A DNA stretch of 64,000 nt from Spirodela intermedia. Its lineage: Eukaryota > Streptophyta > Magnoliopsida > Alismatales > Araceae. The notes beneath the pieces are model-generated. The model was not told the DNA's origin and ran no database searches. It saw only the letters and a program-made list of their open reading frames with translations. Each line of letters begins with the position of its first letter. The stretch's first letter is position 1. Both the position numbers and the translations under genes were made by a program. Below, piece after piece: positions 1 to 11,469 of the stretch. Location of the stretch: contig LR746279.1 of NCBI GenBank assembly GCA_902729315.2, positions 2,818,501-2,882,500 on the forward strand, read 5' to 3'.

Positions 1-1
1 T

Positions 2-409
2 TCACACAGGAACGAGCCCACGCCCTCCTACCAGAACCAGAATAGTTCATTCACTGCATCGAGTAAGCAGGTGTCGGCGAACGTGCCACATGGCATGCAC
101 CCATTGGGTGTGGTGAACTCAAATGGCATCAACTCAGCAGGAGCCAGCGTCCCCTCAGTCGTGATGTTATATCCTTATGAGCCTTCCCACTCTGACTACG
201 AGTCCTCACAGCAACTTGAATTTGGCTCACAGAGGCCGGTGCATCTCGTTGCCACTGGTGAAGTGCCACGACCTGCAGACAGAGGGCCAATGAGGCCTGT
301 CTTTGACCAGAGGCAAGGGGCTTATGATCAGCAGGCCTCCCCGCACTCTTCACCCGAGCAGCCATCTTCGCCCCAAGTCCACCGAAGGTACAATCCTTTC
401 TCCTCTTGA
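2..409 (+). CDS. Nucleotidyltransferase / PAP-OAS1 substrate-binding family protein, C-terminal exon (partial)
   Basis: An open frame runs from base 2 to a TGA at 407-409, so this is the 3' end of a gene that begins before the window. The 135 visible residues are low-complexity and rich in Ser, Pro and Gln, but include a stretch reading VVMLYPYEPSH and then QLEFGSQRPVH. I recognise this as the conserved tail of the plant nucleotidyltransferase family with a PAP/OAS1 substrate-binding domain (Arabidopsis At3g61690/At3g51620 type). The catalytic domain itself lies outside the window, so function is inferred from the tail alone. No in-frame start is needed because the exon is open at its 5' end. 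The call rests on remembered family resemblance and could be wrong at the family level; that it is coding is much more certain. Confidence 0.62.
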   Translation, partial: SHRNEPTPSYQNQNSSFTASSKQVSANVPHGMHPLGVVNSNGINSAGASVPSVVMLYPYEPSHSDYESSQQLEFGSQRPVHLVATGEVPRPADRGPMRPVFDQRQGAYDQQASPHSSPEQPSSPQVHRRYNPFSS

Positions 410-775
410 TCCCCCTCTTATGGTTTTTCTGGGCTTTTTCTTAGTGTTTTTTCTTTTTATAAAAAAAAAGGAGATAATCAGAGGTAGTTGGGTGAAAATT
501 GGTCTTTCTTGTGGTTAAAAAATTGATATTTTTCATATTCTTTGGTCTTCCTTTTGCTGGATGAAGATTATGAACCGTGTTCGTTTGATTTCGGCCACCT
601 ACTGGTCTCTGTATGCTGGTTTAGAGCCCACATTCTTTGTTATATTTTCAAAAGCTCAGCATTCTTAGAACATCATCGATAATATTCAGTAAATTTAATT
701 TTTACTTTTAGAAAATATTTTGGAGATTGCAGATGTGTTGGTTATCCCTGGTGAAACCCTTATTTTGGCTGATGA

Positions 776-806
<31 letters not shown>

Positions 807-1217
807 GCTTCGGTTGATGATTACAGTACATCATTGAAAGGGTTTCAAACAGATGATCAGTGAACGGCTACCGAGAATAACGATTTTGGTGGATCAAAAC
901 TTGGATTTTTTTTCCTGTTTGCTCATAAACCCCAAATATTTTGATGAGATTACTGCGGAAATCCTGGATGCCCAATTGTTTTCAGAAGGTGGCCGCGTAT
1001 GATCTGTGAGGCTGTCAACTAACCTCACCTGTTGCATTAATGTTTATATAGTTTGGGATTATTCGAAGAGATTTCATTTCCTTTTTCTGGTTAGATTTTT
1101 ATTACTGATGATTTACGTCCTATCTTAGCGTTATTTCTGCCTAAAAATTGACTATGGTGTTTCCATTGCGTCCATCTTGACAGGGGGATTTGACTTGAGG
1201 ACCCATAGATAACATTC

Positions 1218-1256
<39 letters not shown>

Positions 1257-1371
1257 CCTCTCTCCCTCTCTCTCTCTTAACAGGCTCAAACATGTTTCTA
1301 TGATCATTCTTGTAATCTGTGTGTGAATCTTCTCTCCCCTTGCAAGGGTTGACGAATGTATGTACACAAGT

Positions 1372-1374
<3 letters not shown>

Positions 1375-1423
<49 letters not shown>
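1375..1423. repeat. (CT)n microsatellite
   Basis: About 24 uninterrupted CT units, the longest such tract in this part of the window. A second, slightly interrupted CT tract lies 100 bases earlier at 1220-1278. Confidence 0.95.
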
Positions 1424-1425
<2 letters not shown>

Positions 1426-1911
1426 CCGGGTCCTGTTCGGGTGACAGTGTTGTAGGCTATGATTTCTAAGAGCTCATGACCAATCACCCTAGAACTTAGT
1501 ATCCTTGCTGCCCTTTTATTTCGTCTCTTATTTCGGTTTATGAATCAACTTGGAGTCTTTTGGCGTCTACGAGGGGGGACGGATCATATCAGAGGACCCT
1601 CTTGTTATTATCTGATGTAATGGGGATGGGCGGATGGATGGAAGTCAGTGGCTGAATCTATAATCATGAATGTAAGTTAGTCGTAGGATATGACTCTGGC
1701 ACCAGTTTCTCTACGAGCAAGATCAATTTCTCTATGAGTTCATTGTTCACGTTTTGTGTGGCTTTATCTCTCTAGGTCTCTGAGAGAGAGAGAAACCCAT
1801 TGTGGTGAGAACCATCTCTCCCTCTCTCTACACTGCTGCCTGGGCCCCTGCTCAGAAGTTTCTCTCTCATGCGTATGAAAGGGCTTTTGTATCGAGTCAA
1901 AAGTGGTGGAA

Positions 1912-2212
1912 GATGGGTTGAGTGGTGTGATTATTCTTCTCTTTCCAGCTCCTTAATAAGATGATTATCATCGATATGTAGATAGAGATAGATAGGTCGA
2001 GAGAGAGAGAGAGAGAATATATCTAGGGGGAGGGGTAAAGAGATGAGGTGGATATAGGTTTATGACAGATAGAGAGAGAAAGATGGATTGAGAGGTATAA
2101 TACGGCTAAAATATCTTCTCTCTTCGCCGCTCCATAGTAAAATGCTCATAGACGTTGCTGGTTGGAGATAGAGAGAGATATAGAGATATGGAGATGGGTG
2201 GTGTGATATGTG

Positions 2213-2248
<36 letters not shown>

Positions 2249-2350
2249 ATGGGTGGTATGATACGCATAAAACGTATGATTAAGCTTCTCTTTATCCTGC
2301 TCCATAATAAGATGGTCTTCAACATTGATGGGTAGCGATAGAGAGAAAAT
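1912..2350. repeat. Degenerate ~165-bp tandem repeat, three copies
   Basis: Three diverged copies begin at 1912, 2082 and 2243 with GATGGrwTGrGTGGT. Each continues through a CTTCTCTtt..gCTCC block, a TAATAAGATG-like block and a TAGAgATAGA tail. Spacings are 170 and 161 bases. Each junction carries a (GA)n tract, so the repeat seems to have grown around the microsatellites. Confidence 0.6.
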
Positions 2351-2355
2351 ATCTA

Positions 2356-2560
2356 TAGAGATAAAGATATGAGATGGACACAGTTATATAGAAAGATAGA
2401 GAGCTTGATAGACAGATCCATACATGTATATATATAGAGAGAGAGAGAGCTAGAGGTGGGAGAGAGAGAGAGAGAGACGGAGAGAGAGAAATAGAGATAA
2501 AAGATGGACAGATATGTAGAAAGATATAGAGCTGAAAGATAGATCCATACAAATAAGATA
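2356..2560. repeat. Two-copy ~135-bp tandem repeat rich in GA/TA
   Basis: Two copies of a block reading ATAGAGATAAA.GAT then GATGGACA, ATAGAAAGATA, AGAGCT and AGATCCATACA occur at about 2356 and 2492, separated by (GA)n runs. No coding potential is visible. Confidence 0.5.
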
Positions 2561-2634
2561 TATATTATATAGCGAGAGAGAGATATTCTTGGGTTTTTTA
2601 TGACATACTCGGTGAGAGGGGACGTCGTTATATG

Positions 2635-3449
2635 CTAGTTCTTGAGAAGGTAGGCGTCGAGCTCGCGGAAGGTCTGGGCGGCAGCGTGGGTGAAGAGGGC
2701 GGGGTCGAGGGCCTCGTGGGGCGCCTTCTCCTCGTACTCGACGGCCCATGTGACGAGGGCGCCTTCTTCTTCTTCATCATCTTTCTTGGCCGCTGCCACT
2801 CGGAGGGTCGCTTTGAAGGTGCTGTAGAAACTCGCCATCTCTCCCCCGACGACGCTGTAGCTCACCGTCTTCCCCGCCTCGTCCATTGTCTCGATCCTCT
2901 CCTTGGTGAAGGTGACGACTGGGGTCCCTGCCAGATATGAGAGAGAAATAATAGAGAGAGAGAGGGAGAGATGAAGTGGGTTAACGCGTTCATGGATGCA
3001 GCACCAGAGACGTCTTCATATTCACTCCCATGAGACTAGCCAGAGAGAGAGAGAGAGAGATGAAGTGGTTTAACAGGCTTTTGCATGGAACAGCAATAGA
3101 TGTCTTCGCATTTTTTCCCAATAGCCGAGAGAGAGAGAGAGAGAGAAGGGAGGGAGGAGGGTGCAAGTTTTCCTGGTGAAACAGAAACATGTGAAACTCG
3201 GGAGGAAGGAGGGGGGTCAGGGTTTTGTTGTGGGTTGGTGGGCGGGAGTTTTCCAAAACCTGGGGCGTATTGGATGAGCCTGAGGGATCCGGGGCTCTTG
3301 CCGTCTCCTTCGAGGGTGCGGATGCTCTTGAACTGCTGCGGCAGGGCCTTCGGGAACAGCTCCGTCGACTCTGCAATGGCCGACCAGAACCTCTCCGCCG
3401 ACGACTTCACCTCCACCTCCACCTCCATCTTCCCCTTCTTCCCCATCAC
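2635..3449 (-). CDS. MLP-like (major latex protein-like) Bet v 1 family protein, two exons
   Basis: Exon 1 is 3260-3449 and exon 2 is 2635-2927. Joining CCAG|gt to ag|GGACC restores a Gly codon and gives 160 residues, the usual size of Bet v 1 fold proteins. Exon 1 starts MMGKKGKMEVEVEVKS, carries FPKALPQQFKSI, and has the glycine-rich loop EGDGKSPGS at about residues 47-55. Exon 2 carries TPVVTFTKERIE, KTVSYSVVGGE and the C-terminal helix ending LDAYLLKN. These match the MLP subfamily rather than PR-10 allergens. The single intron sits after the YAPG codon, as is typical of Bet v 1 genes. Members bind hydrophobic ligands in a central cavity and are mostly cytosolic; the ligand here cannot be told. 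A stretch of five acidic residues after DD near the middle of exon 2 is longer than I expect for the family. A TATA box lies 55 bases upstream of the start. Confidence 0.9.
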
Positions 3450-3502
3450 TCTCCAGCTCGAGAGAGAGAGATCGGATGCCCCTGGTGAAGGAGAGGGATG
3501 GG

Positions 3503-3508
3503 TTTATA
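3503..3508 (-). promoter_or_regulatory. TATA box of the MLP-like gene
   Basis: The minus strand reads TATAAA here, 54-59 bases upstream of the MLP start codon, which would put transcription start some 25 bases before the ATG. Spacing and sequence fit a plant TATA promoter; use is inferred. Confidence 0.55.
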
Positions 3509-3612
3509 AAGGGGGTTGTCGTTGAGAGACTGCATGGGCACACCCTCTTTTTGTGGGCACCTGCCCCATAGGGTTCTTCGCTACGACAGTCGGTATGTCA
3601 CCCACTTCGTGT

Positions 3613-3613
<1 letters not shown>

Positions 3614-3653
<40 letters not shown>
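3614..3653. repeat. (GA)n microsatellite
   Basis: About 19 GA units, upstream of the MLP-like gene. A second purine block with G runs lies at 3822-3877. Confidence 0.95.
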
Positions 3654-3656
<3 letters not shown>

Positions 3657-3892
3657 TGGATGAGTATATGTATACGAGCATTAACGCCGCCCGGATCGTT
3701 GGCCACCTTGCTCGCCAACCAGGTTCTCCTCTATTTAGACAGTCGGTGAATAATTGGACTCTGGGCACAGAAGAGATGCAAGAGATACAGAGACGGAGAC
3801 AGAGCTAGGGAGTTTCCATTGTTGGAGAGAGAGAGAGGGGGAGAGGGGGGGGGGAGGGGGGGAGAGAGAGAGAGAAGGGGTAAAGAAAGGGT

Positions 3893-4115
3893 ATTCTTAG
3901 AGGGGCACAGAGCGTGATTGAGACAGAGGGAGACAGACAGATCGGGTAGAGAGGACATTCTAGGAGAGGCGTGGAGAATGGTAGAGAAAGGGGGAGATAC
4001 AGATAGGGTAGAGTGGGTATTATAGGAGAGGCACGAAGGCGTGATGGAGAGAGGGAGACAGAGAAATGGGCAGGGAGGGCATTCTGGGAGAGGCGCAGGG
4101 CGGGGTAGTGAGTGA
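3893..4115. repeat. Purine-rich ~63-bp tandem repeat, three full copies plus a partial
   Basis: Units start at 3893, 3957, 4019 and 4081 (spacings 64, 62, 62) with ATTmTwGGAGAGGCr. Each continues with a GTGATkGAGA-like block, GGGAGACAGA and a GGGTAGAGwGG block before the next unit. The + strand is almost all purine. No coding sense is visible. Confidence 0.75.
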
Positions 4116-6083
4116 GAGAGAGATGCGGCTAGTTACTGGGCCTGATCAAATGTGGCCCATTAAGACCCCTAGTTGAGCACATATTAAATCCGGCATAATT
4201 TATGTAAAAAAAATAAATAGGCCTGATAAAACACGGCCCTACCAACATCTCTCGTTGACCGCGTGCGTAATCTCTCAGGCCCAAAACAGTAATAAAATCC
4301 CACTCATTGACCACCCTAGTTAGAGTGCGTGCAATAACGGCCCAAAAAGCGTATTGGGCCATAGTAAATGCTCATTAATGTCCCAGTTTGGTACGAGTCA
4401 ACTGACACATTGTCTTTCTCACGTGAGAATCTCTCCACACGTGCCCCTCTCGCTCTCTCTCTCCCCTTTTCTCTCTTCCGATATCCTCATTCTTTAAGGG
4501 TCCCCTTAACTAAGCCAGATTATGACCCTCATTAAAATCTGAAGTGTAAAAAATATTAGATATATTTTTAACGATTAGACATAAAAATAAAATTTTAAAT
4601 ATTCAAGATAATATGTTATAAAAAATTATCAATATATTTTCGATAAATAATAATAAAAATTGACAATAATATGCTAAATTAATAATTTTTAAAATGAAAA
4701 ATAATTAACGGTTTGGGTTAAAATACATTTCGTTCTCATCCAAAAAAATCATCTAATGGATGAAAATTATGATTTACTCGTTGAAAAAATTTAGAGGCAT
4801 GAAATCAACATATCAAGTAATTTAGGTGCCTCGAAAGTTTGGGTTAAAATTATGATTAGGCATGATATCAACATATCAAGTGGCTCGACCCTCGAGGCCC
4901 AAATAAGTATCTTGAGGCCCAAACAGAAGGCGTTTGGGCCGGAGTTTGGGCTTGCGGGGTCCGTTGACACCCTACCCGTACGTGCAGTTGGTATTTTTTA
5001 GATAATTTATATATGCATGTATATTACTTGGTCGTTATTATCAGAATAAAAATTCCCTTTTTTAATTAATAAGGGAATATTCTTCATAATTGTTAACGAA
5101 TGTTCCCAAAATGCCCCTATTGTCCCCCCTGGTACTACAGTGTTCGTTCCTTATCCTTCCTTGTTACACAGTTTCACACATGGTGGCCCGCTGTGCTTCA
5201 CTCTCTCACTCTCTCACTCTCTCTCTCTCTCCTTCTCCATCTTCTTCTTCTTATTTCTCTCTCACACTTTCTCTTCCGCTTTCCCCTTTCTCTCTCTTAA
5301 CAGATCCTCCCTTGCTCTCTCTCTCTCTCTCTAGCTTCCTGAAAGGGTGGGAGATGGGAATCTACTGAGATTAAAATGGGTTTATTATGATCCCCTTTGC
5401 TCCATTTCCAACGAGCTCCAAATTCAAAACTACTTTCTTTCTTGCTAGACAGAGAAGAGAGAAAGAGAGAGAGAGAAGAGAGAGAAGAGAGACGGAAATC
5501 ATGGACAAGAAAACTAAGAAAAGATTCTCGGTGCATGTGAATGGTGGGGGCTAGTTACCGAAGGGCGAGGAGAGGACAAAAGGACGAGGGCAGGTGTAGG
5601 GTTTATGATTACGAAAGGGACCGCTCTCTCTCTCTCTACGCAAAACCCGATTTGGAACGGGTTGATGGGCACCTGGGGCAGCCCAAGATTTGGGCAATCT
5701 CAAGACTTGATCTTCTTCCAGCGCGACCCAGAGAGGAAGATCTCCGGCTCTGTGATCGTCGTAAGAAACCATGAACAATGAAAAGCTCCGTCATTTCGAA
5801 AAGCGTCGCTCTCTGTCGCTGTCGTCTTCTCTGAGTGACTGATAAAGCTTCTTTTTCGCGACTAATCGCGTGGTTAGCCGCACAAAATCCCTCCATAATG
5901 CGCCATGGACAGGCGGCTGAGAAGTTCAGCGCCGGCATTTTCCGGTGTTCTTTAGAGCTCTATGAACCGGCAACAGAAGACAGATGGGGAGTTTTGACCG
6001 GGACGAAGCTAGCTTCCCTCCTGATTTGGTGGCCACAGTGGGCGCCGTCGTCTTCTTCCTAGCTCCTGCGAGGGTGGTGGTAC

Positions 6084-6127
<44 letters not shown>

Positions 6128-6406
6128 CAGTGCAGCCCATCTGCTGCTTCTTCGTGTTCTCTCTCCTCCATCCCGGGCTCCAAGCTCCTCTCTTTCTGGG
6201 ACGGCGAGGCTCTCCGAGCTCGGAGTGGGCCCTCTCTCTTCTCTGGTCATCTGGCGTGCTGCTTAGGGTTGTTCAAGTTGGGCGGGGAAGGGGAGGGGGT
6301 GTTTGGGGCGGAAGAGAACAAAAAGTGTTGAGTGACTAAGGCTCTAGAGACAGCGAGAGTGTTGAAGAGAGAGAGGGAGGGAGAGAGAGATCTAGAGATC
6401 TGAGGC
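4116..6406. other. Intergenic region, promoter and 5' leader of the NAT6-like gene
   Basis: 4.4-5.1 kb is AT-rich with no coding signal. From 5.2 kb the sequence turns pyrimidine-rich (CT tracts at 5210-5232 and 5314-5332), then mixed and GC-richer up to the NAT6 start, with a (GA)n tract at 6089-6122 and shorter ones just before the ATG. This is the likely promoter and 5' UTR. Short open frames here show no family resemblance. Whether the leader contains an intron cannot be decided by eye. Confidence 0.55.
6089..6122. repeat. (GA)n microsatellite in the probable 5' leader of the NAT6-like gene
   Basis: About 17 pure GA units lying 285 bases upstream of the NAT6 start codon. GA tracts in plant 5' leaders are known targets of BBR/BPC GAGA-binding factors; that use here is inference. 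Confidence 0.9.
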
Positions 6407-9400
6407 ATGGCCGGAGGAGGAGCGGCGCCGCCGCCCAAGGCGGACGAGCTGGTGCCGCACCCGGTGAAGGATCAGCTCCCCAACGTCTCCTACTGTATAA
6501 CGAGCCCCCCGCCATGGCGTGAGTTACTACTACTTTCCTTGTTCCTCTCGTTGGCTTCCCGGCAGACATAGGATATTCACTTCTTCCCTGCTCCTTTAAT
6601 CTCTGGTTCATCCCCCTCCCCTCTCTCTCTAACTTACTCTGAATGGGTTCGCTCGGCGGGGTGAATCACAATGCTTAAACCCTTCTTCTCCCTCATTATT
6701 TCTGCAGACAGACCTTCATTTCCGTCAAGTTCATACCTGTCTGTCAGTTTGGCCTCTGCTCCTGCCCCTCTCTCTTTCTCTCGCTAACTTCCAGTATACC
6801 TCTCTAAGCCCCCCCTGCGACTAGTACTTCTCGATGAAAGGCTTCCCCTTCCATTCTCTTGACTAGTACCAGTTCGATTCTTCTTTACTTTTCACCTTCC
6901 ATTTTCTGCATTATTCTGATTCAAGAACACTTGCTAAATTTCTTTTTTTTTCTATCTTCAATCGATCATTAAATGGGTTTTTGTGGCTCTGAAATCAATC
7001 AGAGCCCAGTGAATAAGCTCGCATTCAAGCCCTCTCCTGCTCTACCTCCTCCCACCCCTGCTTTCTATTTCTAAAAACCCTCTCTTGGTTTTTTTAAATA
7101 GCACTCTGTAATCTTCGATCCTTTTCTCTCTATACTTTCGGGGTTTAGATGGGTTCTTGTGGCTTCGAAATTAATCAAAGCCCAGCGAATCAACTCTCAT
7201 TTAAACCCTCACGTCTCTCCAACCCTTCGTTCTTTGACTTCAAGCAGTTCCATTTTCTATACTAATTCTGCTACAAAAAAACCCCATTTGAATCTTTATC
7301 TGGCTACGACTGATGATCAAATGGGTTTTCTCTTCCTCTGAAATCAGTTGATCAAATCTCATTTAAACGCTCTCCTTCTCTCTCTTTCTCTCTCTCTACT
7401 ATTTCTTCTTCTGTTAGATATAAAGTTGGTGTTTTGGATGGGGTTTTCGGTTCTCACGTCGGATTGGATTCTTCTTCCATGCAGCCGAGGCCATCCTCCT
7501 CGGCTTCCAGCACTACTTGGTCATGCTGGGCACCACCGTGATCATCCCCTCAGCTCTCGTTCCCCAGATGGGCGGCGGATTTGTAAGAATTTCCTTTTCT
7601 AGCCGCTGATTTCGTTGATCTGTGTCTTTCTGATCCCCACAATGGAATTATTTATTTTAATTTTTGGATTCAATTCAGGATGAGAAAGCCAGAGTGATCC
7701 AGACCCTCCTCTTCGTCGCCGGTCTGAACACCCTGTTTCAGACCTCCTTTGGGACTCGGCTGCCGGCGGTGATCGGAGGATCATACACCTTCGTCGTGCC
7801 CACCATTTCAATCATCCTCGCTGGTCGATACAGTGACATCGTGGATCCTCACGAGGTCAACGCTCTCTTCTTATTTTCCTTTTTTAATTTGTAACCATCG
7901 CCGTTGACTTTTCTTCTAGGTGGGTTTACTCACCAGGTCGTCTTTACTCCTTTGACTTCAGAAGTTTGAGAGGATCATGAGGGGCACCCAAGGCGCGCTG
8001 ATCGTGGCGTCGACTCTCCAGATCATCATTGGGTTCAGTGGGCTCTGGCGGAATGTCACAAGGTCAACTCTTGCTCCCCATGAAGGAAGCCGTGGACTTT
8101 GTTAAGCTAGAAACCTCCTGACATGTTTTTTTTTTTCGGGAACCGGGGGGCTACTCAGGTATCTGAGCCCTCTTGCAGCAGTTCCTCTGATTACCCTCGC
8201 CGGTATGGGCCTCTATGAGCTGGGATTTCCAGGGGTAAGTGGCTGCGAAAGTGTTTATTTCCTATTTTAGTAACATTGCTCATGATATGGCAGCAATCTC
8301 TACATCATCTCTCTTTCTATGGAAAGAACTTTTATATTATATGATATTGGCAGAAATGTCAACGTCACCCCTCTCTCCTGAATCCCCCAGGTCGCTAAAT
8401 GCATTGAAATCGGGCTTCCACAGCTGATCTTGTTGATTTTTTTTTCCCAGGTAATTACTCTGCATCTTCCATGTTTTTTTCTCTAAAAAAAGGCCTCAAC
8501 TTTTTACGATTTGAACGAATTTCATGCATTTCTGTTCGAAGGGTTTCTTCCAAATCAGTTTATGAATCGAGGGTCTGATCTGATTTCGCAGTACTTGCCG
8601 CATGTGCTGCACACCAATGTCTTTGAGCGATTTGCTGTCCTGTTCTCGGTTGCCATTGTCTGGCTCTATGCCTACTTCCTCACCATTGGTGGAGCCTACA
8701 AGGAGGCTGCCCCCAAGACCCAGCTGCACTGCCGCACTGACCGCTCAGGGCTAGTTGGCGGCTCCCCATGGTGAGCCTGGTCCCTGCCCATCATCACAGA
8801 ATCCATGCCAACGAGTCAATTTCCTCACCATGTTCATGTTCTTCGTCATCAATTCATTTAGATTGCCTAATTTTGGAAAAAAAATCAATTTTCCAGGATC
8901 AGAATCCCTTACCCATTTCAGTGGGGGGCCCCGACTTTTGATGCTGGCGAGGCATTCGCCATGATGGCTGCCTCATTTGTGGCTCTTGTGGAGGTGACGG
9001 ATGGATCTTGGCGGCCTAACTCAGAAAGCTTCACAGTTTGATGGCTACAATTGCCTCACATTTTCCGGTTTTTGTGATGCAGTCAACGGGCGCCTTCATT
9101 GCTGTCTCGAGGTATGCAAGTGCCACCCCGCTGCCGCCGTCTGTTCTTAGCCGGGGAATTGGATGGCAGGTGACGACGACGATGATGATTTCTGAGATTC
9201 TCCACTGTTCGGTTCTTACTGTGATCAATACTCAGAAGAAAGGTTATGTTTTTGCAGGGCATTGCGATCTTGCTTGATGGGCTCTTCGGGACGGTCAACG
9301 GGTCCTCTGTGTCTGTGTAAGGGCTCTGCAAAGGGAGGAAGTCTTTTGCTCTGTTTCTACCTTTGGCTTTGCTTTATGAGCTCACAGGATCGCCGTGTTT

Positions 9401-10458
9401 TGCAGGGAGAATGCCGGGCTGTTGGCTGTGACGCGTGTCGGAAGCAGGAGGGTCGTGCAGATCTCTGCAGGATTCATGATCTTCTTTTCTATTCTGGGTA
9501 AGTTTGTCTGGTGGGCATGGTCTCAAAGATTCTCGGATAGTTATGGATGGATGGGGGTTGGTTCTGTCTGAGTTTCTCTATCAAAGAACTCCCCTGAGAA
9601 GAGATGATCGAATCCAATTATGAAGACTGGCCGCCATAAAAGGCCCAGTTTTTATTTTATTTTATCCTGAAGATTATTCCCATTTATCTTATTTAATTTC
9701 CTTGACTGAAGAAGGAAACTTCTTCATTGGAGCGTTTGTGATTTCAGCGATCGCCAAAATTTTTCCTGGGAATTATTTGATTTTTTTGGGTTTGGATTAC
9801 TCAGGGAAGTTTGGCGCGATCTTCGCTTCTATTCCAGCTCCCATTGTGGCGGCTCTCTACTGCCTTCTCTTCGCCTACGTCGGTAAGGAAGAACCCTAAA
9901 CGCCGTCTGAGCTCTTCTTGTCCCCGGCGCCGACCCTAACCAGCTTAAGATCTTCTCACATTTTCAGGGGTGGCGGGCTTGAGCTTCCTGCAGTTCTGCA
10001 ACCTCAACAGCTTCCGGACCAAGTTCATCCTCGGGTTCTCCGTCTTCCTGGGCCTGTCCGTGCCGCAGTACTTCAACGAGTACACCTCCGTCGCCGGCTA
10101 CGGCCCCGTCCACACCCGGGCGAGATGGGTAAGGGGAGAGCAGGAGATCATTCTCCATGCCCAACTGGTTTTTTTTGCCGTTTTTGGCTGAAGTCCGGAC
10201 GATCCAGAGGGATTTACTTTAGGGGGTTTTTTTTCTCAGTTCAACGATATCCTCAACGTGATCTTCTCCTCGGAGGCGTTTGTGGCCGGCGCTGTGGCGT
10301 TCTTCCTGGACAACACCCTCCACCGGCACGACAGTGCCACCAGGAAGGACCGGGGCTACCACTGGTGGGACAAGTTCCGGTCTTTTAGGGCCGACACTCG
10401 CAGCGAGGAGTTCTACGCCTTGCCCTTCAACCTTAACAAGTTCTTCCCTTCTGTGTGA
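6407..10458 (+). CDS. NAT6: Nucleobase-ascorbate transporter, NAT6-like, 14 exons
   Basis: Exons: 6407-6518, 7485-7582, 7679-7855, 7962-8062, 8159-8234, 8391-8450, 8592-8770, 8897-8993, 9083-9169, 9258-9316, 9406-9497, 9805-9882, 9968-10128, 10240-10458. All junctions are GT-AG and the joined frame gives 531 residues, the size of plant NATs. The start is fixed by the conserved N-terminus MAGGGAAPPPKADEL, then NVSYCITSPPPW. The NAT signature ENAGLLAVTR lies at residues 350-359, and the C-terminus is the typical FNLNKFFPSV. The protein is a multi-spanning membrane carrier of the NCS2/NAT family, which move purines, uracil or ascorbate with protons or sodium; plant members are mostly at the plasma membrane. 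The match is closest to NAT6 among the Arabidopsis paralogs I can recall. Substrate is not proven. All exons look intact, so the gene is probably functional. Confidence 0.95.
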
Positions 10459-11068
10459 GCAAGCCCTCTCTCTCTCTCTCGCTCTTGCTAGAACTCTCTC
10501 GGGAACGGGGAGCTCTCTTTTTGCCGATTATGTAAGGGAAATCTTGGGCAGTCAATGCTTGGTTTTGTACATGTGCTTGCTGGAATTGGGAGATGCTGCT
10601 CCTCTATGTTCATCGATCGCCCTTCGTCATCTCTTCTGGTGTTACTGCCGTTATCTGATAGAAAATCTCAGTCGGGGGTGGACTGATCCTCCGCCACTTT
10701 CATCTCTCTAGAACGATTTCGGGCAGCTCTGAATCGGATTCTGATTCGTATTACCGACTTTTCGAAGATATATATATATATATATATATTGAGAGAGACA
10801 GGGAGAGAGAGAGAGAGAGAGAGAGGATTAGGTGTGTGGGTTCCAGGGATTCTTCTGTCGGAGGGGGAATCCATTAGCAGTGGGTTTTGCCAGCGGCAAC
10901 CCGGCAGGGATCATGATGATGTTCCACTGTGCTGGTAGGGCTGGACGAAGTCCTTGGCAGGCTGTCTCTGCCTTCACTGGCATTGCTTCTTTTCAGTTGT
11001 TTGGCCTTTTTGCAGTGGAACTACGCTTTTTCTGCACGAGCAAATAAAATGTCCAGCAGACGCTGGGG

Positions 11069-11106
<38 letters not shown>

Positions 11107-11160
11107 ACTCATATCTCTTATTCTCCTTCCCCCCCATATAGAGGATAAGGAGGCATAAAT
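10459..11160. other. 3' UTR and downstream flank of the NAT6-like gene
   Basis: Begins just after the NAT6 stop. Contains a (TA)n tract (10768-10789) running into (GA)n (10790-10825), and a (CT)n tract at 11070-11102. An open frame at 10832-11047 has no family resemblance and is treated as non-coding. Confidence 0.6.
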
Positions 11161-11404
11161 TCTTCGGTCTCCACCTCAAATGGCTCGAGGAATTGGAACC
11201 ATCCTTCTTGAACACACTCCCTTGGGATGCCACATTCTTCTTATTATTCCTCCATTTCTACCGTATGTGGCCGCATCTTAGAACATCTTGGGCGACCCAT
11301 CAAAATAAAATGCCTTTATTGTCAACTTATTTTCTTCAAACTTTCCATGGGGAATAGTTATTACGATTGTTGAAGAAATTGAAAACATGGTGTAATCAAT
11401 GTGT

Positions 11405-11409
<5 letters not shown>

Positions 11410-11452
<43 letters not shown>

Positions 11453-11469
11453 TATAGAGAGAGAGAGAG
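11410..11469. repeat. Compound (CT)n-(TA)n-(GA)n palindromic microsatellite
   Basis: About 13 CT units (11410-11436), then about 9 TA units (to about 11453), then GA units to 11469. CT and GA are reverse complements and TA is self-complementary, so the tract can fold back on itself with almost no loop. Confidence 0.9.

Larger units (their letters stand above)
410..2634. other. 3' UTR and intergenic region dominated by GA/CT microsatellites
   Basis: The first few hundred bases are probably the 3' UTR of the upstream gene. The rest has no convincing coding sequence: frames open here are reading through dinucleotide repeats. Pure tracts lie at 778-806 (AG), 1220-1278 (CT), 1375-1423 (CT) and 2217-2243 (GA). 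Between 1.9 and 2.55 kb these are embedded in longer tandem units, listed separately. Confidence 0.7.

Noticed and set aside
2060-2749. Several frames rich in SLSLSL or RERERE
   Set aside because: Translations of CT/GA microsatellites; such frames recur at every tract in the window.
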